Assembly (NCBI GenBank): GCA_020073325.1
Contig: JAIQFJ010000009.1
Coordinates: 1-35,490 of the forward strand
Source: Terriglobia bacterium
GTDB lineage: Bacteria > Acidobacteriota > Terriglobia > Bryobacterales > Bryobacteraceae
DNA: 35,490 nucleotides
Direction: 5' to 3'
Each line of letters opens with the position of its first letter. The stretch's first letter is position 1. Shown piece after piece: positions 15,407-22,997 of this stretch. The notes beneath the pieces are model-generated. The model searched no databases. It worked only from the letters and a program-made list of their open reading frames with translations, and was not told the origin of the DNA. A program made the translations under genes and the position numbers.

Positions 15407-17224
15407 ATGGCCGAATATCAGAAGTTCGAATACGACGTTTTGATCGTCGGAGCCGGAGGCGCGGGGTTGCGCGCCGCGGTCGAGGCGTCGGCGGCGGGCG
15501 TGAAGACGGCCGTGTTGTCGAAATCGCTGCTGGGCAAGGCGCATACCGTGATGGCCGAAGGCGGAATGGCCGCGGCGATGGGCAATGTGGACGATCGCGA
15601 CAACTGGCGCGTCCATTTCGCCGACACGATGCGCGGCGGGCAATATCTGAACAATTGGAAAATGGCGGAGCTGCACGCGAAGGAGGCTCCGGCGCGCGTC
15701 CGCGAGATGGAAGCGTGGGGCGCGGTGTTCGATCGAACGAAAGACGGCCGCATTTTGCAGCGGAACTTCGGCGGGCATCGCTATCCGCGGCTGGCGCACG
15801 TCGGCGATCGCACGGGCCTCGAACTGATCCGCACCTTGCAGGATCACGGGATCCATCAGGGCATCGACTTTCACATGGAGACGACGATCGTCACCTTGCT
15901 GAAGGATGGCGACCGGTGCGTCGGCGTGTTGGCCTACGATCGCGAGCGCGGACGTTTCAAGCTGTTTCACGCGAAGGCGGTGGTGCTGGCGACGGGCGGA
16001 ATCGGACGCGCTTATCAGATTACGTCGAACAGTTGGGAATACACGGGAGACGGGCACTCGCTGGCGTATCACGCCGGAGCGGCGCTGCTCGACATGGAGT
16101 TCGTGCAGTTTCATCCGACAGGGATGGTGTGGCCGCCGAGCGTTCGGGGAATTCTGGTGACGGAAGGCGTCCGCGGCGAGGGCGGCGTCCTGCGCAACAG
16201 TGAAGGCAAGCGGTTCATGTTCGACGATATTCCGGAGAACTACAAACCGCAGACCGCCGACAACGAAGAAGAAGGCTGGCGCTACACGCAGGGCGACAAG
16301 AACGCGCGCCGTCCGCCGGAGTTGCTGACGCGCGATCACGTGGCTCGCTGCATTCGCCGCGAAGTGAAGGAAGGACGCGGGTCGCCGCACGGCGGAGTTT
16401 TTCTCGACATCGCGTGGATCAAAGAGCGGCTGCCGAACTCGGTGGAGCATATCAAGAAAAAGCTGCCGAGCATGTATCACCAGTTCAAGCAGCTCGCCGA
16501 TATCGACATCACGCAGGTGCCGATGGAGATCGGTCCGACGACGCACTACATGATGGGCGGCGTGCAGGTGGATGCGGAGTCGCAGATGTCGACGATCGCG
16601 GGATTATTCGCGGCGGGCGAATCGGCGGCGGGGCTGCATGGGGCGAATCGGCTCGGCGGAAATTCGCTTTCGGACCTGCTGGTGTTCGGAAAACGCGCGG
16701 GCGAGTTCGCGGCGAAATTCGCCAGGGAACACGGCGCGGGGCAGGTCAACAACGAACAGGTGGAAGAAGCCGCGCGGTGGGCGCTGGCGCCGTTCGATCG
16801 CGGACCGGCGGGCGAAAATCCCTACACCGTGCAGCACGACCTGCAGGCGATGATGCAGGACCTGGTCGGCATCGTGCGCCAGGAAGAAGAGATGGAGCGC
16901 GCGATCGAAGGCATTCAGGCGCTGAAGGCTCGCGCGGCCAAGGCCGGGATCGCGGGGAATCGCGAATACAACAACGGCTGGCACACGGCGCTCGACCTGA
17001 ACAATCTGCTGACGGTGTCGGAGGCGATCGCCATGGCGGCGCTGATTCGCAAGGAAAGCCGCGGCGCGCACTTCCGCGACGATTATCCGGAGAAGAGCAA
17101 ATATTGGTCGGAGCGGAATTTGCGCATCACCAAGGGCGCTGACGGGCATCCGCGGGTGGAAGAAGTTCCGGTGAAGGAAATGCCCGAGGAGTTGAAACAG
17201 GTCATCGAGGAGCAGAGCAAATAA
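15407..17224 (+). CDS. sdhA: Succinate dehydrogenase/fumarate reductase flavoprotein subunit
   Basis: The 605-residue protein oxidises succinate to fumarate with covalently bound FAD. The FAD dinucleotide fold begins at YDVLIVGAGGAGLRAAVEAS. The flavin-attachment region is KAHTVMAEGGMAAAMG. Substrate-binding and catalytic segments include HPTGMVWP, VTEGVRGEGGVLRNSEGKRF and the active-site stretch PTTHYMMGGVQVD; the second FAD segment is GLFAAGESAAGLHGANRLGG. The start at 15407 (MAEYQKFEYD) lies 5 bp after the sdhC stop, so the ORF track start at 14975 is read-through. Its stop overlaps the sdhB start by one base. Confidence 0.95.
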   Translation: MAEYQKFEYDVLIVGAGGAGLRAAVEASAAGVKTAVLSKSLLGKAHTVMAEGGMAAAMGNVDDRDNWRVHFADTMRGGQYLNNWKMAELHAKEAPARVREMEAWGAVFDRTKDGRILQRNFGGHRYPRLAHVGDRTGLELIRTLQDHGIHQGIDFHMETTIVTLLKDGDRCVGVLAYDRERGRFKLFHAKAVVLATGGIGRAYQITSNSWEYTGDGHSLAYHAGAALLDMEFVQFHPTGMVWPPSVRGILVTEGVRGEGGVLRNSEGKRFMFDDIPENYKPQTADNEEEGWRYTQGDKNARRPPELLTRDHVARCIRREVKEGRGSPHGGVFLDIAWIKERLPNSVEHIKKKLPSMYHQFKQLADIDITQVPMEIGPTTHYMMGGVQVDAESQMSTIAGLFAAGESAAGLHGANRLGGNSLSDLLVFGKRAGEFAAKFAREHGAGQVNNEQVEEAARWALAPFDRGPAGENPYTVQHDLQAMMQDLVGIVRQEEEMERAIEGIQALKARAAKAGIAGNREYNNGWHTALDLNNLLTVSEAIAMAALIRKESRGAHFRDDYPEKSKYWSERNLRITKGADGHPRVEEVPVKEMPEELKQVIEEQSK

Positions 17225-17961
17225 TGGCTACCGCAACGTTTCGAATCTGGCGCGGCGATGCATCGGGTGGCGATTTCAAGACGTACACGACGGAAGTGGA
17301 GTCGGGGATGGTGGTGCTGGACGTGGTGCATCGCATTCAGGCGACGCAGGCCAACGATCTGGCGGTTCGCTGGAATTGCAAGGCAGGGAAGTGCGGGTCG
17401 TGCTCGGCGGAGATCAACGGGCGGCCGCGGCTGATGTGCATGACGCGGCTGAATGAGCTGGATCTTTCGCAACCGGTGACGGTCGAGCCGATGCATACTT
17501 TCCCGCGCATGAAGGATCTGGTCACGGACGTTTCGTGGAACTACAAGGTCAAGACGAAAATCAAGAAATTCGCGCCTCGCAAGCCGGACGCACCCGACGG
17601 CACGTGGCGCATGGCGCAGGCCGACGTCGATCGCGTGCAGGAATTTCGCAAATGCATCGAGTGTTATTTGTGCCAGGACGTGTGCCACGTTCTGCGCGAG
17701 CATCACATGCACGACCAGTTCATCGGTCCGCGATTTTTGGTGTACACGGCGGCGATGGAGATGAATCCGCTCGATACGGCGGATCGCATCGGGGATCTGC
17801 GCGATAGCTGCGGCATCGGCTATTGCAACATCACGAAGTGCTGCACCAAGGTGTGTCCGGAAGAGATCAAGATTACGGACAACGCGATTATTCCGCTGAA
17901 GGAGAGGGTCGTGGATGAGTTCTACGATCCGCTCCAGAGAATTTTTAAAATATTCAGATAG
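17224..17961 (+). CDS. sdhB: Succinate dehydrogenase iron-sulfur subunit
   Basis: The 245-residue protein carries electrons from FAD to quinone. The N-terminal ferredoxin domain has the [2Fe-2S] cysteines in WNCKAGKCGSCSAEI and RLMCMTR. The C-terminal domain has CIECYLCQDVC for a [4Fe-4S] cluster and CGIGYCNITKCCTKVCP for the remaining cluster. The order FAD subunit then Fe-S subunit, with TAATG overlap, shows one operon sdhCAB. The C-terminal domain sequence is of the type found with large single membrane anchors. The gene end overlaps the convergent DUF5615 gene by 8 bp. Confidence 0.94.
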   Translation: MATATFRIWRGDASGGDFKTYTTEVESGMVVLDVVHRIQATQANDLAVRWNCKAGKCGSCSAEINGRPRLMCMTRLNELDLSQPVTVEPMHTFPRMKDLVTDVSWNYKVKTKIKKFAPRKPDAPDGTWRMAQADVDRVQEFRKCIECYLCQDVCHVLREHHMHDQFIGPRFLVYTAAMEMNPLDTADRIGDLRDSCGIGYCNITKCCTKVCPEEIKITDNAIIPLKERVVDEFYDPLQRIFKIFR

Positions 17962-18286
17962 CGGGATGCTCGATTCGAACGACGTCACCGGGCGCGAGCG
18001 CGTCCAGCGCGGATAATGCCGCCGGAAGCAGCATCTCCAGATCGTGAAGGCGATTGCTGGGTGCACACAGGATCACAATCGAGATTCCTCTCCTCGACAG
18101 ATTCTGCTGCGAAGGGATCTCCTGGTCGACGGTAATCAGCACTTCGAAGCCTGCCTGTTCAGCCGCTTCAAGCAAACGCCCATTTTTCAATCCCGCGAAA
18201 TTGGCGTAGGCTGCGGTTTGGCAGTCGTGGCCTCCAAAGCAGTGGCGCAATCTTTGATCGATGCATTCATCGAGAAGGATGCGCAT
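17954..18286 (-). CDS. DUF5615 PIN-like toxin component
   Basis: The 110-residue protein has the acidic residues of the PIN-like fold: MRILLDECIDQRL at the N-terminus and EVLITVDQEIPSQQNLS in the middle. DUF5615 proteins are predicted nucleases (toxins) of type II toxin-antitoxin modules. Its start codon overlaps the stop of the upstream DUF433 gene (18284-18288), so the pair is translationally coupled. The acidic positions (Asp6, Glu7 and the Asp of TVDQE) are intact, so the toxin is probably functional. Confidence 0.87.
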   Translation of the reverse strand: MRILLDECIDQRLRHCFGGHDCQTAAYANFAGLKNGRLLEAAEQAGFEVLITVDQEIPSQQNLSRRGISIVILCAPSNRLHDLEMLLPAALSALDALAPGDVVRIEHPAI

Positions 18287-18495
18287 CAGGCGCGGGTCAG
18301 CAATAGCTGCTTTGCTTCCTCTAAGGCTTCGAGGGCGAGCGCTCGCGATACGGTTGGAAACCCTTCGAGGAAACTTTCGAGCGGTTCACCTGCCTCCAGA
18401 TAGTCGAACAGCGTCTTTACGGGCACACGAGTCCCGCGAAACACGGGAACGCCGTGCATGACTTCAGGGTCTCGCGTGATTGCGCCCACGACCAA
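18286..18495 (-). CDS. DUF433 antitoxin component
   Basis: The 69-residue protein has the DUF433 winged-helix signature: ITRDPEVMHGVPVFRGTRVP, then TLFDYLEAGEPLESFLEGFP, then VSRALALEALEEAKQLL. DUF433 genes regularly precede DUF5615 toxins and are thought to neutralise them and bind the promoter. The gene is transcribed divergently from the GNAT gene at 18536, with 40 bp between the starts, which must hold both promoters. Confidence 0.88.
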   Translation of the reverse strand: MVVGAITRDPEVMHGVPVFRGTRVPVKTLFDYLEAGEPLESFLEGFPTVSRALALEALEEAKQLLLTRA

Positions 18496-18535
18496 TTATC
18501 GTCCTATTGTTTCCGTGATGTCGATAGAATTGTTT

Positions 18536-19042
18536 ATGGAAATCCGCGCACTCAATGAGTCCGACGCCGCCGCATGGTGGGATCTGCGGCTCGAAGCCTT
18601 GCAGAACGAGCCATTTGCGTTTAGCAAAGCTATCGATGAGCACCGTGCGACTCCGGTGGAAACCATCGCCACGCGCTTTCGTGATGCCGCGCCGACGACT
18701 TTGAATCTCGGCGCATTCGAAGACGGAAAACTTGTCGGCACGGCGACCTACATGCGGGAAGCGGGTGAAAAAGAGCGCCACAAAGGTCGTATCTACGCGG
18801 TCTACGTTTCCGCCGCCCATCGGGGGAAGCGCATCGGCAAGGCGCTGCTCGAAGGGTTGCTCGATTTTGCCAGGAGCGATGCAACACTCGATCAGGTGCT
18901 CATTTCGGTCGCGACCAGTCAGACCGCGGCCTGCGCGCTGTATGCTTCCCTCGGATTCGTGAAATACGGGACCGAACCGCGTGCGCTGAAGATCGGCGCG
19001 CATTACGTCGACGAGGATCATATGATCCTGCGGTTGAGGTAG
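18536..19042 (+). CDS. GNAT family N-acetyltransferase (second paralogue)
   Basis: The 168-residue protein has the acetyl-CoA site VYVSAAHRGKRIGKALLEGL (RxxGxG-like) and ACALYASLGFVKYG. It closely resembles the GNAT at 3093-3602 throughout (MEIRALNESDAAAWWDLRLE here, MQVRILTESDAEAFRILRRE there; both end in YVDEDHM). Starts at 18458 or 18518 are possible, but the paralogue aligns from MEIR at 18536. Substrate unknown. Its last 25 bp overlap the end of the convergent broken gene at 19018-19305. Confidence 0.87.
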   Translation: MEIRALNESDAAAWWDLRLEALQNEPFAFSKAIDEHRATPVETIATRFRDAAPTTLNLGAFEDGKLVGTATYMREAGEKERHKGRIYAVYVSAAHRGKRIGKALLEGLLDFARSDATLDQVLISVATSQTAACALYASLGFVKYGTEPRALKIGAHYVDEDHMILRLR

Positions 19043-19305
19043 GCTCCGAGCGCACCCGCGGCCAATCGGCCGCACATTGAGATCGCCAGCAGCCACTGAA
19101 ACGAGATCCCCAACGGGATCAGCGAGGCGAGATCGACTGCACAGGCGGCGACGCCGATGCAAAATCCGTCGATCCATTTCTTCCCGAACCGCCACGCGGC
19201 GAGGAAGCTGAACAGCGCGCCGCCGACCGGGCCGGTCCACGCGCCGAGCCGCTCTGCGAACCGCTGATCGGCTCCGCTTTCATGCGGGCTGAATAAAGCG
19301 ACCAG
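19018..19305 (-). pseudogene. 3' part of a membrane-protein gene, cut by a repeat (absent from the ORF track)
   Basis: A minus-strand frame of 95 residues has no start codon: TAG (19306-19308) precedes CTG GTC GCT directly, exactly at the repeat boundary. The peptide is clearly protein-like: LVALFSPHESGADQRFAERL, then GAWTGPVGGALFSFLAAWRF, then GFCIGVAACAVDLASLIPLG and WLLAISMCGRLAAGALGAYL, ending NRRII. This gives three membrane spans plus the end of a first one. The missing N-terminus probably survives at 35321-35391 on the other strand; see findings. Function unknown. Confidence 0.75.
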
Positions 19306-19520
19306 CTACCCCGCTCATGGTCCTGTAGTCTGCTTTGCAAACTGAACCGAACGCGAGTGAGCGGCCCGTTCGCTTTCGAATTCGCCGGAACATCAGCGTG
19401 GGGCCGCTCGTCGAGCGGCGAGCCGGCAGCCATGCCGGCTGATGCCGATTCCTTCGTGCTCCGCGCCATCCGAGTCCTCACACCGGCGCAGGAGGCTCAA
19501 TGAGCTCCGCATCGTGATTG
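19305..19520. repeat. Composite repeat unit, first tandem copy
   Basis: This 216-bp unit runs from GCTACCCCGCTCATGG to CTCCGCATCGTGATTG. It contains GAACCGAACGCGAGTGAGCG, a TTCGCTTTCGAATTCGCCGG end, a twin-hairpin REP (19398-19441) and the module TCGTGCTCCGCGCC...GTGATTG that recurs inverted at 35392-35490. It is repeated at 19551-19767 with period 246 bp. Its left edge truncates the membrane-protein gene. Confidence 0.85.
19398..19441 (+). repeat. Twin-hairpin REP-like element, copy 3
   Basis: A 44-bp element: GTGGGG, hairpin GCCGCTC-GTC-GAGCGGC, hairpin AGCCGGC-AGCCAT-GCCGGCT. It equals copy 2 at 9614-9657 (reverse strand) except for one base. Confidence 0.85.
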
Positions 19521-19530
19521 AAAGCCCACT

Positions 19531-19636
19531 CCGGCGATTCCGAAAGCGGCGCTACCCCGCTCATGGTCCTGTAGTCTGCTCTGCAAACTGAACCGCGAAC
19601 GCGAGTGAGCGGCCCGTTCGCTTTCGAATTCGCCGG
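19531..19636. repeat. 106-bp terminal-inverted-repeat element inside the composite repeat
   Basis: The ends are CCGGCGATTCCGAAAGCG (19531-19548) and CGCTTTCGAATTCGCCGG (19619-19636), inverted with a small mismatch. The core GAACCGCGAACGCGAGTGAG is shared with the element at 7165-7322, so both belong to one family of short non-coding elements. Confidence 0.65.
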
Positions 19637-19767
19637 AACATCAGCGTGGGCCGCTCGTCGAGCGGCGAGCCGGCAGCCATGCCGGCTGATGCCGATTCCT
19701 TCGTGCTCCGCGCCATCCGAGTCCTCACACCGGCGCAGGAGACTCAATGAGCTCCGCATCGTGATTG
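19551..19767. repeat. Composite repeat unit, second tandem copy
   Basis: The 217-bp unit matches 19305-19520 with a handful of differences (a 2-bp gain in GAACCGCGAACGCG, one G lost in GTGGG, and two substitutions). It includes REP copy 4 at 19646-19688. It is followed by 44 bp of unique sequence and the tyrA stop. No gene lies in 19306-19811. Confidence 0.85.
19646..19688 (+). repeat. Twin-hairpin REP-like element, copy 4
   Basis: The same element as 19398-19441 with one G fewer at the 5' end (GTGGGCCGCTCG), 43 bp. Confidence 0.85.
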
Positions 19768-19811
19768 CGACACTGAAAGCTCCCCGGGCAGCGATCCCCC
19801 ACGACACGCCG

Positions 19812-20630
19812 CTAGCCTTGCCGCAGCGATTTTGCCGCCGCTGCGGCTCGTTCGAATTCTTTTTCGATCGCTTTCGATTGCAGTTGCTTTCGCAGATCCT
19901 GCAAACGATCGATGAACGCGGCCAGCGCGGCGTCGATCGAACCCCGGTTCGTCGAAAAAATGTCGCGCCAGATTTCATACGGGCTCAAGGCGAGGCGCGT
20001 CAGATCGATGGCGGCTGGTCCGACGACCTGCGCGGCTCCGGGTTCGGCGGCGATCGAAGCGGCCAGCGCGGTCGAGATGAGTTGCGGCAGATGCGACGTC
20101 AGCGCCACCAGGCGATCGTGCTCCTCAGCGTCGAGAATCACGACGCGCGCGCCCATGCGCTTGATCCAGCGCTCGAGATCGGCGTCGGGCGTTGTGAGGA
20201 TGTAGGGGCGTCCTTTGAAAAGTCCCGCTTCGGCTTCGGCGACGCCGCGCGTCTGTTTGCCGGCCATGGGATGGCCGCCGATGAATCGCCCGCGGCGAAT
20301 CCGCTTGGCGGCGCGCGCGACGATGGCGGACTTCGTGCTGCCGGCGTCCGTGATCAGGGTGCCGGGGTAGACATGCGGATCGATCTCATCGAGCGTCTGC
20401 AGAATGCGTTCGATGGGTTGGGCGAGATAGATGAGATCGGATTGCCCGGCGGCGTCGCGCAAGGGCATGGCTTCGTCGATCACGCCGTGGGCGAGCGCGG
20501 CTTTCACCGTGTCGGGCGAGCTGACGCCAATGATTTTGCCCTTGAATCCGGCGCGGCGCAGAGCGAGTGCAAAGGATCCGCCGACGAGGCCGACTCCGAC
20601 GACGCTCACGACTGACCAGGTCTTCGCCAT
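19812..20630 (-). CDS. tyrA: Prephenate dehydrogenase
   Basis: The 272-residue NAD(P)-dependent enzyme converts prephenate to 4-hydroxyphenylpyruvate, the last ring-forming step to tyrosine. The Rossmann motif is VVSVVGVGLVGGSFALAL. The catalytic and substrate region is FIGGHPMAGKQTRGVAEAEA, with LVALTSHLPQLISTALA in the dimerisation domain. There is no ACT domain, so feedback control by tyrosine would need the core alone. MAKTWSVV at 20630 is chosen; a GTG at 20663 would leave only 18 bp after aroF. It is the last gene of the aromatic cluster. Confidence 0.9.
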   Translation of the reverse strand: MAKTWSVVSVVGVGLVGGSFALALRRAGFKGKIIGVSSPDTVKAALAHGVIDEAMPLRDAAGQSDLIYLAQPIERILQTLDEIDPHVYPGTLITDAGSTKSAIVARAAKRIRRGRFIGGHPMAGKQTRGVAEAEAGLFKGRPYILTTPDADLERWIKRMGARVVILDAEEHDRLVALTSHLPQLISTALAASIAAEPGAAQVVGPAAIDLTRLALSPYEIWRDIFSTNRGSIDAALAAFIDRLQDLRKQLQSKAIEKEFERAAAAAKSLRQG

Positions 20631-20681
20631 GTCAGAGTCGTTGAAGCCCGGCCTGACGGCCACGGCTGCGGCGCACGCGGC

Positions 20682-21695
20682 TCACGCGGTTCTCCCGACA
20701 GCCGCCGCGATCGCGCGGATTTGCTGCATCATTTCGGCGAACTGCGCGGGCGTCACCGTTTGCGCGCCGTCGCTCATCGCTTTATCGGGATCGGGATGAA
20801 CTTCGACAATGAGCCCGTCCGCTCCGGCGGCCACGGCGGCTCGCGCGAGCGGCAGCACCAGGTCGCGGCGCCCGGTGCCGTGCGACGGATCGCCGACCAC
20901 CGGCAGATGCGACAGTTTTTTCAGCACGGGAATCGCCGAGATATCCATGGTGTTTCGCGTATACGTCTCGAACGTGCGGATCCCGCGCTCGCACAGGATC
21001 ACTTCGTAGTTTCCGCCGCTCATGATGTATTCGGCCGCCAGCAGCAGTTCCTCGATAGTCGCGGACTGGCCGCGTTTCAGTAAGACCGGCTTACGTGTTT
21101 TGCCCACCTCGCGCAGCAAATTGAAATTCTGCATGTTCCGCGCGCCGATCTGCAGAATGTCGGAATACGTGAGCAGCATCGAAAGCTGCGTGTGGTCCAT
21201 CACCTCGCTGACCACCAGCAGGCCGCGGCGATCGGCGGCGGTCCGCATCAGCTTGAGGCCTTCTTCGCCCAGGCCCTGGAAGCTATAAGGCGAGGAGCGC
21301 GGCTTGAACGCTCCGCCGCGCATGATCTGCGCGCCGTGCGACGCGACGATTTCGGCGACCTTCTCGATCTGCTCGCGCGATTCGACGCTGCACGGACCGG
21401 CCATCGTGACCACGTGCGTCCCGCCGATTTCGACCTTGCCGATCTTGATCACCGTTCCTTCGGGCTTCCAGTGCCGCCCGGCCAGCTTGTACGGCGAGAC
21501 GATGCGATGGCATTCCTTGACGCCGTCCATCACCTCGAAATCGTGCGGATCCATCTCGTCGATGGGCCCCACGCCGCCGAGCACGGTGTGCATCACGCCG
21601 GTGGAGCGATGCACGGTGAAGCCGAGCGTGACCAGACGGTCGATGACGGACTGAATCTGTTCTTCGGTCGCGCCCTGCTGCATGACGACTAACAT
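20682..21695 (-). CDS. aroF: 3-deoxy-7-phosphoheptulonate (DAHP) synthase, type I beta with N-terminal regulatory domain
   Basis: The 337-residue enzyme condenses phosphoenolpyruvate and erythrose 4-phosphate, the first shikimate step. The N-terminal 70 residues ([20 protein letters not shown]) form the ferredoxin-like regulatory domain known from Thermotoga DAHP synthase, which mediates Phe/Tyr feedback. The barrel has the metal Cys in [11 protein letters not shown], the PEP-binding [29 protein letters not shown] and the late [21 protein letters not shown] 12 bp upstream of the ATG is the clearest ribosome site in the cluster. It follows chorismate mutase after an inverted repeat and hairpin. 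Confidence 0.94.
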   Translation of the reverse strand: MLVVMQQGATEEQIQSVIDRLVTLGFTVHRSTGVMHTVLGGVGPIDEMDPHDFEVMDGVKECHRIVSPYKLAGRHWKPEGTVIKIGKVEIGGTHVVTMAGPCSVESREQIEKVAEIVASHGAQIMRGGAFKPRSSPYSFQGLGEEGLKLMRTAADRRGLLVVSEVMDHTQLSMLLTYSDILQIGARNMQNFNLLREVGKTRKPVLLKRGQSATIEELLLAAEYIMSGGNYEVILCERGIRTFETYTRNTMDISAIPVLKKLSHLPVVGDPSHGTGRRDLVLPLARAAVAAGADGLIVEVHPDPDKAMSDGAQTVTPAQFAEMMQQIRAIAAAVGRTA

Positions 21696-21715
21696 TGGTT
21701 GATTGGCTCCTTTGA

Positions 21716-21870
21716 CCCCGCCATCACGAGTCTGTGTGAAAACTGAACGTTCGCCGCTTCCTGCGGTCGCGGTTCATTGCCGGCATCCCGCTGAATCAGC
21801 CGTTTAAGGAACCGCGACCGCAGGAAGCGGCCGGCGCCGATCATTTTCACACAGACTCGTAAGGGCGGGG
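21716..21870. repeat. 155-bp inverted-repeat element between chorismate mutase and aroF
   Basis: The outer ends are 27-bp inverted copies with three mismatches (left CCCCGCCATCACGAGTCTGT..., right ...ACAGACTCGTAAGGGCGGGG). Nested inside is a perfect 22-bp inverted repeat containing CCGCTTCCTGCGGTCGCGG (21754-21775 and 21809-21830). No coding frame is inside. ACAAAGACTCGTAA in the 9.5-kb duplication resembles its right end. It may be a MITE-like insertion and could separate the trp and aro transcripts or supply the aroF promoter. Confidence 0.75.
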
Positions 21871-21903
21871 CTTGCTCGCGCGAAAACAGAGATACACGGG
21901 GAA

Positions 21904-21928
21904 AGCCCCGGCAGTCATGCCGGGGGCT
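21904..21928 (-). terminator. Hairpin after chorismate mutase, terminator-like
   Basis: On the minus strand, 12 bp after the chorismate mutase stop, an 8-bp GC stem (CCCCGGCA / TGCCGGGG, loop of 4) is followed by a short T run (GGGGCTTTCC). The T tract is weak, so it may attenuate rather than stop transcription into aroF. Confidence 0.45.
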
Positions 21929-21939
21929 CGTGCACTCAC

Positions 21940-22239
21940 TCACGATTTCCCCCCATCGATCCGCATCTTTTGCAGGCTGCGCATTTCGTCGATGATTCGC
22001 TCGAAAATCCGCTGCGCCGCCGCGACGCTCAGCGGTCCACGATTGTTTTCCGAAATATTGCGAAAAACGTCCTGTTCACGCTTGGGCTCGTAGACGGGAA
22101 AATTCACGGCCTGTTTGACGCGGCCGATCTCTTCCACCACGCGCGTGCGGCGGTTCAGAGTTTCGAGAAGCTCGCGATCGATCGCATCGATCTCATCGCG
22201 AAATTTCGCGAGAATCGCGAGCGCTTCTTCCGGAGTCAT
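21940..22239 (-). CDS. aroQ: Chorismate mutase, AroQ class
   Basis: The 99-residue all-helical protein turns chorismate into prephenate. Family residues are visible: FRDEIDAIDRELLETLNRR with the early Arg, VVEEIGRVKQAVNFPVYEP with the Lys, REQDVF, and the C-terminal helix AAQRIFERIIDEMRSLQK. No dehydratase or dehydrogenase domain is fused. Its start overlaps the trpA stop by 4 bp (ATGA), so it belongs to the trp transcript, and prephenate made here feeds TyrA encoded two genes on. In some bacteria the same domain is fused to the DAHP synthase; here they are neighbours. Confidence 0.92.
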   Translation of the reverse strand: MTPEEALAILAKFRDEIDAIDRELLETLNRRTRVVEEIGRVKQAVNFPVYEPKREQDVFRNISENNRGPLSVAAAQRIFERIIDEMRSLQKMRIDGGKS

Positions 22240-22997
22240 CCGTCGATCCCTTTGCGCAGCGAACGCGCGAAACCTTCGAGATCGCCGCCCTGTTCGATGA
22301 TGCGGACGAAGGCGCTGCCGACGACGATTCCATCGGCGAGCTGCGCGACGTCGTGCGCCTGCTCCGGAGTCGAAATGCCGAACCCGACGGCGAGCGGCAG
22401 TTTTGTTTCGGCGCGCATGGAGTTCACCAGCGGCGCGACGGAGTTCGAAAGCTCCGCTCGTTCCCCGGTGACGCCGGTGCGCGACACGAGGTAGACGAAT
22501 CCGGTCGAGTATTCGCCGACGAGTTTTAAGCGCTCAGGCGTCGAGGTCGGTGCGGCGAGGAAGACGGTGTCAAGCCCGGCTTTGCGCATCGCGGCCACGT
22601 AAGGCGATGCTTCTTCGACGCTGAGGTCGGTAAGCAGGCAGCCGTCGATGCCGGCGGCTTTGGCGTCGCGTGCGAGCGCGTCGAGTCCGTAGCGCAGGAT
22701 CGGATTCAAATAAGTGAATAGCAGTAAGGGAATCTGCGATTTCTCGCGGATCTTTTTCGCGATCTCGAGGACTTTCTTTACCGTAGTGCCGGCTTTGAGG
22801 GCGCGGTCGGCCCCGCGCTGGATCACCGGCCCGTCGGCGATCGGGTCGGAAAACGGCACGCCGAGTTCGATGAGATCGACACCGCCGCGCTCGAGCGCCG
22901 CAACGAATTCGGGCGTCTTTTCGGGCGTCGGATCGCCGGCCGTGATGTAAGCAATCAGAGCCTTGCGGCCGTTAAACGTGGACTGGATTCTGCTCAT
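22236..22997 (-). CDS. trpA: Tryptophan synthase alpha subunit
   Basis: The 253-residue TIM barrel cleaves indole-3-glycerol phosphate to indole and glyceraldehyde 3-phosphate. The catalytic Glu and Asp are in [20 protein letters not shown]. The phosphate-binding part is in [17 protein letters not shown] and [15 protein letters not shown], and the flexible loop is in [16 protein letters not shown]. It begins inside the end of trpB (26-bp overlap), as expected for a complex whose subunits are made together. Confidence 0.96.
   Translation of the reverse strand: MSRIQSTFNGRKALIAYITAGDPTPEKTPEFVAALERGGVDLIELGVPFSDPIADGPVIQRGADRALKAGTTVKKVLEIAKKIREKSQIPLLLFTYLNPILRYGLDALARDAKAAGIDGCLLTDLSVEEASPYVAAMRKAGLDTVFLAAPTSTPERLKLVGEYSTGFVYLVSRTGVTGERAELSNSVAPLVNSMRAETKLPLAVGFGISTPEQAHDVAQLADGIVVGSAFVRIIEQGGDLEGFARSLRKGIDG

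Noticed and set aside
15398-16546. 382-residue minus-strand ORF
   Set aside because: Antisense of sdhA.
19305-19767. CRISPR array
   Set aside because: Only two long repeat units with no short regular spacers; the units contain hairpin elements and inverted-repeat ends.
19478-19978. 166-residue minus-strand ORF across the composite repeat
   Set aside because: It runs through repeat DNA into antisense of the tyrA end; no protein-like features.
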